Positions 55,690 to 64,000 of a stretch of DNA of 64,000 nt are shown here, piece by piece. The notes below the pieces were generated by a model that saw only the letters and a list, made by a program, of their open reading frames with translations, was not told the origin of the DNA and did not search any database. Origin of the DNA: Telmatactis stephensoni (lineage: Eukaryota; Cnidaria; Anthozoa; Actiniaria; Isophelliidae); NCBI GenBank assembly GCA_029948255.1, contig JALIZF010001710.1, forward strand, positions 1 to 64,000, read 5' to 3'. Position numbers and translations under genes: made by a program. How positions within the stretch are numbered: the first letter of the stretch is position 1; each line of letters begins with the position of its first letter.

Positions 55690-58600
55690 AAAACCGACGA
55701 CGACGACAAAAACAACACAACAGCTAGCGGAAAAAAACATTGCAGCTATAGATCGACACATACAAAATATCAAGTAATGTCAATATTTACCTCTTTCTAG
55801 TGTTATTTCTTCATTATCGTGATGAATAGCCAAGTCAATAAGAAGTTCTAACACTCTCGCTTGACGTCTTAATTTAGTAAGAGCAATAGTTTCCTGAAAA
55901 TACAAACTACAGTTTCACATTATGACCGCAAAATCCCGCATTACTCAATTTTTGCGAAGTTCAAATTAATTATTTCCTGAAAACAAATGCGCATGCGCGT
56001 GAAGGACGTTAAACATCCGAGGCGTAAATTTTGCTTTGCGCACGATAGTACTTGTTCCAACTGTAATAATGTTCATGCTTCTGATTGGCAGAGAGCAGTG
56101 CAGTTCAAACAAATTAAACAAACACAAACAAACAAACAAACAAACAAACAAACAAACAAGCAAGCAAGAAAACAAACAAACAAACAAACAAACAAACAAG
56201 CAAGCAAGAAAACAAACAAACAAACAAACAAATTAAACAAACACAAACAAACAAACAAACAAACAAGCAAGCAAGCAAGCAAACAAACAAACAAACAAAC
56301 AAACAAACAAACAAACAAACAAACACAAACAGACAGACAGATAAACTGTCCTGTTTTAAGCATGATTCCATGCAAATTGAACTAGAAATCGTATGATTAC
56401 GTATACTTGACTTATATAATAGATTGAAAGCGAGTTGTTCGGACAGCAGGACTGACTATCATTAACTTTTCTTTGGGCACACTAAAACGTAAGAGTTGTC
56501 CAGCTCCCAGGGTCAATTCGCCTTCACAAAAACAGGGCCTAACAGTACACAACTTACCCTGAACTTCATAGGTCCGAACGAGCCCAGATACTGGAAGGAA
56601 AAAAAACATGGTGTCTAGAAGTTGAAACTATTGACCGGATTTAATTGCTATAAGTAAAATAAATACTTACCCCAGTTAGTTCTTCACAAAGCTGCAGATG
56701 AGCTAAAATGACCTGAAAACAAAAAGAGAGGAGAAAAGAAAGGAAAAAAAAAATTAACAAATTGATTTTTCAAAGTTCCTGAACGAATACTTGCTGATGT
56801 TTTTGATTTTAGTTATCCATTTTCTTTTGAGTATTTTTTTTTCATTGAAAGATGGTTACATTGCTCTTTTTTCGGCACCACAATATTGTTTAGTTTGAGA
56901 GTTATCGTCAAAAAACAGGACAGATTTTCACAAAAAAGGTCAAACAAAACGCATTTACACTTTTGGTGGTCTTCGCTTCCACGGAGTTTCTAAGCCCTAA
57001 ATGAACTATTTACGATTTGGTGTCGGTTGCATTTTAAACCTAAAAACACTTTATAAACCAATACAACCTTTATAGAGTAGATTTCGTATGACTGTGAAAA
57101 CGGTACCGCACGGTCACGGCATGGGTACGGCAGGAATTTCAAATGTTTTTATAGACAACACGGCACTGACACGGTTACGGCACGGCGCGGTCCGTTTCAC
57201 ACTTATACGAAATCTGCTCTATATAGAAACATCTGTAGATACTTAACCTTATCAAGCGCTTTGTGTCCAATAGTAACCTCGTGACTAGCAGAAGACGACA
57301 GATTGGGGCTAATAGGCCTTGATTCTTGACTAGGCCTTGATTCTTGACTGGGCCTTGATTCTTGACTAGTACTACCTCTATTAATACCAGCTGCACCAAC
57401 AGCTGCCTCCTGCGCTTCGTCCTCTTTTGACCTCACGTCGCAAACGTCAACAACTTCTTCATTTTCTTCCATCTTAAAACTAGTGACAACGTCATCTTTG
57501 AATGAGGTTTCGACGATCTCTGCTGAGGAGCTACTCTCTGATGCCTCAGTAATGGTTTCTGGGGCAAACTGCTGTAATTTCTCTTTCTTTGCCGGAGATT
57601 TCGAGTAGGATTCTTCACCACTGTCGCGGCCTACAAAGTCGTCAGTACTGTTGTAACCAGTATCTTGGTGCCAGCTTCCCTCACTTCGTACACTCCTTAC
57701 TATGCTCTCGGCGTCATCGTTATCTTCAAGGAAATCAAAACTTTCAAGTGCACTTTCCACTGAGATGGAAATGGAAGATCGAGACAAATTGCATTTCTGT
57801 TTTGAATAAAAAACATAATTAGCATAGCATATAGCATAGCATAGCATAGTATATAGTATATAGCATAGCATAGCATAGTATATAGCATAGCATAGCATAG
57901 CATAGCATAGCATAGCATAGCATAGCATAGCATAGCATAGCATAGCATAGCATAGCATAGCATAGCATAGCATAGCATAGCATAGCATAGCATAGCATAG
58001 CATAGCATAGCATAGCATAGCATAGCATAGCATAGCATAGCATAGCATAGCATAGCATAGCATAGCATAGCATAGCATAGCATAGCATAGCACAGCACAG
58101 CACAATAAAGCACAGCATAGCATAGATAACATGGCATGGCATGGCATAGCTAGCAAAAGTTGGTGTCTTGCTTTTGTTCACCTCAAACACGTCAGAGTCT
58201 GAAAATGCTCCACCGACCAGTAATAATTGATCAGTTTTTCAGATTCATGCGCAAGACAAATGTAGGTTTGAGCAGCTGAAGGACCGAAGGCATGCAGTTT
58301 TTTTTCATAAGGGTAATATTGTATATCGTAAATTGAAGACAGATTATGAGATCAGTTCATGTGGATTTGACCAACTGATTGAAATCAAGCAATAGAATAC
58401 TGAGTGAACTGAACTGAACTGTTCATTTTTTACCCACGGGATTTCAATCAAATTGAACATTTGTTTTACAAGAAAGCCGTGCTAGTCAGTAAAAAGTAAA
58501 GAGTTCCAGTGGAGGATATGTCGTAAAAATATAAATAAACATAGATATGTACACTTGTGAAATATTATCATAACTATAGACTATTGACAGCATATCCACA

Positions 58601-61600
58601 TATTCCACATCAGCCTATGGCTGCCTTATAAATTATATTTATAGCCTGCTTCACCAAATCGCTAGTGATAGCACATGATCGACAATGCTTGCAATGACAT
58701 TGCAGACTATACAGTTGACATTAAGAAAAGCACGGTGTAACTGAGGTAGGAAGCTCACTTGAAGCAAAGTTCTTTAAATTCTAAACAGCAAAATAGCATT
58801 TGGTCAAAGTAGAAAAAAAAGGAGAAATACATGCAGTAATCAGACCATTTCCTGAATGACAGCCAGCCCCCCAGAAAAAAAAAAAGAAAAAAAAAAAAGA
58901 AAAAATGGTTTAAAGATTGCCACGCATGCAGAGGTTATCATGCACGATCCAGTGAGCCGTGCAACCAAAATAGAATTCTAAGAAAGACTGATTGTAATCA
59001 GTCGAAAGAATGCAGACTCGGAACTGGCTCTCAGGCAGCACGAGGAATTCGTGCACCTCATGAACAACAGGCATGCAATTTTTGTTCAGAAGTGTAGTAA
59101 ATAGTTGAAGTTCAAAATAAAGAGAAAGAGAGGAAAGAGAAGAGTACTAACATAGAGTCTTCTGAGGAGCTTTGTTTCGTTACAAAGGAACGTTGAACCA
59201 AGTATGTAGTTTGTCGGGTGTTGGACCTGCGTCACATTTATCGTCAGTGATTAAGAATAAGCAAAGGATGAACAAGAGAAGAACGTCACTTATACACCTA
59301 TTTCAAAAATGGCTGTTGGACAAGGCCTAAATCCTACATAACCAGACCGAAAAGGAGTATAGGTAGTACCAAAAATCTTTTTGGCTTTGGTCTTGATTTT
59401 TAATACAGACAAACGAAGTTCTTTGGTGTATCAATAAGGCACGACAGGTGCTGATTTGGTAATTTCTACCTACATGCCCTTACGGGTTGACTTGTGTAGA
59501 CTTGAAAGCTTTTGGATTTTTTAAAACAGGTGTATAATATGAGTCAGTTAAGATGGTGGTGATGTTTCAAGAAAACAATGACAGTGCCGGACGATGATAC
59601 TGATAAGTATAATGTTGACAATAAAATAGGCTGTTGGAACTGTGGCATCGTCGCTCCAACTATGTTATCGTCGCTCCAACAAATTAGATATAGGTTAAGG
59701 CCATAAACACTGAATTTACCGGCAAGCTGTTCGGTATTAGATGTGATAGTAATGGTGACCTGTCATGATGTGATAAATTGTGTACTTTCTTAACTAATTG
59801 TTGATATGGATGTAAACGCTATTTCGACCGCCACGGGCGCAATACAAAATCCACTTTGTCTGAAGATTACCTCAGAGCATGAGCACGCATTCACACTTTT
59901 TCAATAGTATACAAACACCGGTTTTGGAACTATCCGGGCTACCCGGACGAGTGACCCAAACCCCTCCCTTCCCCTCCGTACCACCACGTCTAAAAATAGA
60001 CGTGATTTGTTTTTGGAGGAGATAGCCCGGCTTTGCCCGGGTCTAAGAGGGGGGAGGGGGGAGGGGGGAGGGGAGGGGTTAATCCCGGGGGGCCCCCCGT
60101 GGGGACCCCTGTTCCAGAACCGATGTTTGTATACTACTTTTTTCTCCAGTATTTCCCTTCCCAACTTTTTTAATCTAAAGTACCAACTTATAAGCGCCCA
60201 TTCGCCAAGAAATGCATAAATGAACATTACCTTTAGAAGTTCTTCGAGTTTTTCCAACTGTTTTATCATTAATTGAAGTTCAGGATACTGATCTATGGAG
60301 ACAACACAAAACCGTGACAATTCAGTATACAATGTGAGATGATTTAAACTTGGATATCTGGTTACTATAGCTAATCAAATTGAGACCCTTAATTTCAACT
60401 CGTCCAAAGACATCGGTGTGTTTGAATGCATGTAAGGAGACAAAGGGTGTGTCCGATTTTGACCGTATATATGAACGAACAAATGTTACTCAGGACAAAT
60501 AAATAACTGAAGCGTATCAAACCTTTATGGGACTGTAACGTTGGTATTAAATGAAGTATTGCTCTATCTAATGACGTCGCATGTCTAAAATCTTCTGTTT
60601 CTTCTATTAAACCATTTTCAATGACGTAATCTCGCTCCATAACTGGAGGGGAGTCCGTTATGATTGGTATTGGTCCATATGACTGTTGAATACAAAATAA
60701 TATCGATTTATCAGTAAAAATTCAGGAAGACATCCCAAGAAAAAGATGTGGAGGGGAAGGTAAAAGATTCGTAGCAATGCATGATATTAACCTACCCTGC
60801 CTTCCAAAGTAGGGTCTCGTCTTCTCCCATCAGCTACGTCTGGAGTTGAACTGTGATTGTCAATCAAAAAATAATAATAATGATAAGAAATGATGGAAGG
60901 AAATTGAAAATGGATACCACAAGAAGTTATGTGAAGCAAAAGGAGAAGTGGGGACAACAAAGAGGCGTAAATATAAAAAAATAACAGACGGGAGAAACCA
61001 TAAGAAGAGAAGAGAATAAAGAAAAGGGGTGGGAAGAGGAAGCAAGCGATAGGTAGATAAAAACGAGTGGTGAGGAGAAAAAAAGGAAGCGATGGGAGAG
61101 CAGAGGGAAAAAAAGGGGATCAGCCTGATTTTCAGCAGCCAGTCAGAGTCACTTTGCTCTGTGGAGAACTAGAGTAAAGAATTGGTTTTTTAACGCTGTA
61201 GTCGTACTTGCTGTGGACGTCTTTATTACTGTCTGAACTGTGAGCTGGACTGGTAGAAATAGGCATCGCGTTACGTGAATCTCCACCAGGGACGAAAATG
61301 ACTTCGGAAAGTAAACTCTGCGGTCTTTTCGAACGAAGGGTATTCTCTGCTGTACCTGAAAACGGTCTGAAAAAAGGCAAATCATGAACACAAGAGAGAG
61401 CATCATTTAGTAGTTTGTGGCACATAAAAAGGGATGCTCCACAATTTCTACTCCAAAATACGTTATCGTGAATACTATCAATGAACAGTTCAGAGTGAGC
61501 AACTATAATACATCAATTTCGTTGCTGCAAATGTATTCTTACTTTAAGTCAGGGATACACGCTGCATTTTTTTCTCTCTTGCTGGCAGTGCACTAAATGC

Positions 61601-64000
61601 TAGAGCGAAATTGCTGAGTATCACGCCTGTCCAACAACGCCTGCAACGATACGATTTTCAGTCGACAACAAAAAAACTTGTCGCAGAAAGTTCGCGGAAA
61701 GTGTTAACTTTTCTCTGTAGCATATTGAATATTGCATGCCTCGAATCGAATGTAGAAGAGCAATAATAGACGCTTCAACTTTTCTTTGTAATCAAACTTA
61801 AAACTGCATTGCCAGCGCGAGAAAAAATTTCAGCTTGCATCGCCGGCTTTAGACTACAGATTTTAGACTTTACTTGGATGTGTGAGGGTTCGTTTCACCA
61901 TGCGCCAAAACCATAACACAGCAACTGGCGGGATGCAAGTGTAAGCTCAGTTTTCTATTCAGTTTCGTTTAATAGCCGCAGCGAGGAAGGAGTTTCTTAT
62001 AATTATAGACATTATTATAAAGGTACTTTTGGTACATACGTACGCAACATATCGTACGTACACATACGTACGATATATACGTAACCGTTGTTATACACAC
62101 CTCCACTCTATTGTTAGCTTTAGTTTCATTGATCCTGTACTGTTCAACGGAACCGAAAATGTCTAAGAAAAGAAAATGAGAAATAATAATGTAATAATTA
62201 ATGCATTAATGACTAAAATTCGCATATGGTGGAACGAAGATTATGACATTACTCTTGTTTCAATCCAAGTGAGGATAAAGTGAGTAAATACATTCATTTT
62301 GCTTGTAAGGGTTGGTTTGGACGATCCTTTTTAGCGACGTGACATATGTACAAGTAGGTATATTGGGTTACCTGTGGTCTTGCTTTGATATAGTTTCGAG
62401 AACGGAGTATGACGTTGCCGATGCCTACGTTCGCTTGAATTTTACGCATTTCGACAACCTACAAGAATTGTGAATAGTTTTCAAAGCACTGATGCAAAAA
62501 CTTAGTAATTTTAAATATGTGGTTAGAATTCTCAGCAGTCGATACGTCTTCGTGATTGCTACATTGTGTGACTTACCCTAATCGATAATTCGTCGTTTAT
62601 CCTCGGAAGAAGTGGAAACTAAAAACATGAAAAGCGATGGTTTTATTCATATCTAAATTAATATTTTGAATCTGAAAAGTTTATTAAATGGAACTTGAAA
62701 ATGATTTTTCACTTTGGTTGGGTGAAAAGATCTTCCAATCAAACTGCTTAGTTTTCTTGGTTTCACGCCATTTTCAAGCATGAAGGGAAGATAAGCACGA
62801 GTGCGACGGCCAACCAAATAGAAAAAGGAAATGGCGGTACAACGAAAAACACTTCGAGATGTCGGGCCTTCCTTCACAACGCTATGAATGCCTTGAAAAT
62901 ATAAACTGTATCCAATGGGACAAAAAATTTAAAACAGAAAAAAAAATTGAAGGGAAAAAATTGTAAAAGAAGCTCAGTCCTACCTCGTTATCGATCCATT
63001 TTTGTCCTTCTTTATCGATTTTACATCGTGCCTTCCATTTGAACGTTGATCCGTGTTTGATTAAAATCTGCAAAGAAAAGGACAGAATTAAATTTCGCGA
63101 GATAAAACTCATCTAAAAAGACGATTTGGAATAGACCGATATCGTTTGCCATCATTTTTGTTTTGTTTCACTTGTTTTTTGTCACATTACACATTGGTTA
63201 ATCCCCATCTTCAATTAAGGAGTCAATTTAAGCATTTGAAGTCCTTGCTTTATTGAACATTCTGGAACGGCAGTTTTCTGCAGTCATGGTTAAATGTTGA
63301 ATAGTTTATCGAAACCTCTTACCCTGCGAGCAGAGACAATTTTCCTCACGCTTCTACGCAAAGTTAACAAATTTACATGAATGGCTTTCTGTAGTATGGA
63401 CTCTTATTTACCAACATTTTACGTCACACATTGTCAAAATATTATGGATTCATGAGGCGTTGCCGATAAATTTTGTTTTTTACGACAAGTTGGAGGATGA
63501 ATTTCTCGTCGAACTGGCACGAGCACGAGCGCGCGCGCAAAATCAAAACGATGACGCCAATCGTTGGTATGGACTCTACTATATTTATCACAGTTCGCGA
63601 CCAATCAGAAAGCGAGAAAGTGATTGAATGTGGTAAAAAGAAAAATTACTCTTTTCGTAGAAGCGTGAGGAAAATTGCCTCTGCTGGCAGGATATGCGAC
63701 CGTCATCCAAGATCATTCTATTTACTAAGGGTACTAATACATCAATACATACGTCATAAGTATCTCCACTGCACAGTCTGCCAAATCCTGCCAGACCTGC
63801 ATAGAAATAACAGTTCTTTTAGTCACATCACTTTTCATAACTCTAGTTAATCATGGTTGCCACAACAAACCGATCCAAAATTCCCTGACTAAAGTTTTAT
63901 TTTCCCTGACCAAATATTCATAAACTCTATGATTTCAATTCAAACGACTCTTCTCATCAGCTTGCAAATTGAGCAGATGACAATGATATAAAATTACCAT
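50409..64000 (-). CDS. RIPOR: RIPOR (FAM65) family Rho-interacting protein, 5' end outside window
   Basis: RIPOR proteins bind and restrain Rho GTPases and affect cell polarity. Exons seen (5' to 3'): 62984-63067, 62577-62618, 62372-62458, 62101-62162, 61208-61366, 60796-60850, 60523-60682, 60231-60292, 57248-57796, 56671-56712, 56558-56590, 55791-55893, 55243-55277, 55045-55138, 53879-53999, 53533-53573, 53309-53361, 52550-52646, 52306-52352, 51382-51556, 50409-50479. They keep phase for 2172 nt (723 codons plus stop); ATG|GTAATT at 63998-64000 is probably the end of the previous exon. Recognisable parts: HGSTFKWKARCKIDKEGQKW and MKLKLTIEW (the conserved N-terminal domain), SISISVESALESFDFLED (a RIPOR hallmark), and C-terminal HEAT/ARM-like helices (LREGACLALTILHVKDCVSQ). 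The largest exon carries three SQESRP units from an 18-bp repeat (57319-57372). The donor at 61208 is the least certain border. The RIPOR paralogue cannot be assigned. Confidence 0.93.
51205..51325 (+). repeat. Dispersed repeat (GCAAGAGAAACAC family), copy 2
   Basis: Partner of 19085-19222 in the same orientation. It ends about 55 bp from the exon at 51382-51556, on the donor side. Confidence 0.75.
51600..52080 (+). repeat. Long dispersed repeat, copy 2
   Basis: Bases 51798-52077 pair with 47855-48145. Bases 51620-51715 (ACTACCCGTTCATCTTTTTG, GGTCGCATGGGCTTAGGCC) resemble 49130-49205, so the full unit may be longer than the first copy shows. It fills the intron between exons 52306 and 51556. 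Confidence 0.7.
53607..53680. repeat. (GGAT)n / (GGAC)n microsatellite
   Basis: GGATGGATGGAC and GGACGGACGGAC units. It lies 34 bp upstream of the acceptor of the exon at 53533-53573. Confidence 0.95.
54045..54740. repeat. tRNA-like pieces around a palindromic element
   Basis: At 54050-54110 (plus) GCGGTAGCTTAGTTGGTTAG and CAGTTCAGTCA resemble tRNA A- and B-boxes. At 54665-54735 (minus) GTGTAGCTAAGATGGTTAAT and CTGAGTTCATAC do the same. Between them 54129-54297 is an inverted-repeat element (GTTATAGACGCACGAGAGAA, TATAAAGAAC paired with GTTCTTTATA, GTGCGTCTATAAC). CAGCCCATGGG(G/C)AAATAGTTCATAG occurs twice near 54335 and 54422. Confidence 0.65.
54789..54964. mobile_element. 176-bp MITE with CAGGGGCGTATCCAG end and 6-bp TSD
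   Basis: CAGGGGCGTATCCAG and the inverse TGGATACGCCCCTG form the ends. CTAAAG is duplicated at 54783-54788 and 54965-54970. AAAGGGGGGTCAC occurs three times inside. Confidence 0.92.
55440..55705. repeat. (CAA)n / A-rich low-complexity tract
   Basis: CAC and CAA triplets at 55451-55472 and 55615-55690, followed by GACGAC. ORFs here are homopolymer artefacts. Confidence 0.9.
56108..56345. repeat. (CAAA)n microsatellite with higher-order structure
   Basis: CAAA units are interrupted by CAAGCAAGCAAGAAAA blocks at 56157, 56201 and 56265, so a larger unit of about 44 to 60 bp has been copied. It lies in a RIPOR intron. Confidence 0.95.
57073..57221. mobile_element. 149-bp MITE (TAGAG...CGTATGA), copy 2
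   Basis: Inverted ends TAGAGTAGATTTCGTATGA and ATACGAAATCTGCTCTA, with the same CACGGCACTGACACGGT core as 48377-48525. It starts 27 bp beyond the donor of the large RIPOR exon (57248-57796). Confidence 0.85.
57822..58150. repeat. (CATAG)n pentanucleotide array at a splice acceptor
   Basis: About 330 bp of CATAG units; 57886-58090 is pure, roughly 41 copies, with TATAG and CACAG variants at the edges. The array ends about 25 bp upstream of the acceptor of the exon at 57248-57796. The unit length is not a multiple of 3, yet no phase is closed by a stop on the minus strand, so a long spurious ORF runs from the array into the real exon. Confidence 0.97.
58151..59905. other. RIPOR intron sequence without recognised genes
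   Basis: It contains an A-rich tract at 58873-58905 and a repeat piece at about 59285-59430 related, in inverted orientation, to 49080-49205. A possible cassette exon at about 59151-59227 (minus, 25 codons, phase-preserving) has plausible splice signals, but the flanking exons join correctly without it and it has no RIPOR-like sequence. Confidence 0.5.
59906..60135. mobile_element. 230-bp MITE with GC-rich core
   Basis: AGTATACAAACACCGGTTTT and GAACCGATGTTTGTATACT are inverted. The core has GGGAGGGG repeats and CCGGGGGGCCCCCCG. It lies 95 bp beyond the donor of the exon at 60231-60292. Confidence 0.85.
63322..63693. mobile_element. ~370-bp TIR element
   Basis: CCTGCGAGCAGAGACAATTT...CACGCTTCTACG is inverted at the right as CGTAGAAGCGTGAGGAAAATTGCC...CAGG. 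GACCAATCAGAAAGCGAGAAA inside resembles the element at 26743-27095. It gives a 125-codon plus-strand ORF that I regard as spurious. It lies in the most 5' RIPOR intron visible. Confidence 0.75.

Noticed and set aside
55966..56385. Overlapping long ORFs in the CAAA region
   Set aside because: Pure simple-repeat translation on both strands.
57203..58156. 317-codon minus-strand ORF starting in the (CATAG)n array
   Set aside because: The 5' part is microsatellite. The real coding part is the exon 57248-57796, with its acceptor between it and the array.
59151..59227. Possible extra RIPOR exon (25 codons)
   Set aside because: Splice signals are acceptable, but the exons on either side (60231-60292 and 57248-57796) join in phase and match the family without it. 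Kept only as a possible cassette exon.
63473..63850. 125-codon plus-strand ORF near the window end
   Set aside because: It crosses the TIR of a short element and reads antisense through the RIPOR intron with no recognisable domain.

Overview
The window is animal nuclear DNA, most likely from an invertebrate of cnidarian type (a coral or sea-anemone relative). The reasons are AT-rich sequence, small exons with GT-AG introns, metazoan-specific gene families (RIPOR, PA14-type B4GALNT) with vertebrate-like exon phases, and a very high density of short inverted-repeat DNA elements. The species cannot be named from the sequence. There are no bacterial operons, rRNA genes, CRISPR arrays or intact tRNA genes.

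Four protein-coding genes can be built exon by exon with consistent reading phase. (1) 4276-15403 minus: PSMC3/Rpt5, an ATPase of the 26S proteasome base, 19 exons, 428 codons, all ATPase motifs intact. (2) 15501-19932 plus: a DUF547-domain protein, 6 exons, 276 codons, divergent from PSMC3 across only 97 bp, so the two probably share a bidirectional promoter. (3) 21038-43160 minus: a type II membrane glycosyltransferase of the B4GALNT3/4 kind (membrane anchor, PA14, CHGN-type transferase), 23 exons including one of 22 bp, 677 codons. (4) 50409-64000 minus: the 3' three quarters or so of a RIPOR (FAM65) gene, with 21 full exons and 723 codons visible; its 5' end lies outside the window. Genes 2 and 3 converge on a 1.1 kb intergenic stretch; genes 3 and 4 are separated by about 7 kb made almost wholly of repeats.

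Most of the rest is introns and spacers filled with DNA elements. Many have terminal inverted repeats (TIRs) and several have clear target-site duplications (TSDs). The notable ones are: a 2.9 kb element (6286-9197) with ~440 bp TIRs carrying a spliced PHD-like plus FLYWCH-like gene that stops at a splice donor; a 1.66 kb fold-back element flanked by TTAA (44828-46485); a 1.93 kb element with a 9-bp TSD (23536-25465) that has itself been hit by a 274 bp element; a 485 bp element with a 10-bp TSD carrying the start of a helicase-like gene (27121-27605); and a recurring architecture in which a short TIR element encloses its own minisatellite (12698-12990, 23659-23932, 27777-28039, 38778-39210, with related cases at 3622-4045 and 16110-16432). 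tRNA-derived SINE-like pieces and simple repeats are scattered throughout, some within 10-30 bp of splice sites. The four genes have unrelated jobs (protein degradation, unknown, glycan synthesis, Rho signalling) and show no sign of forming a pathway together.
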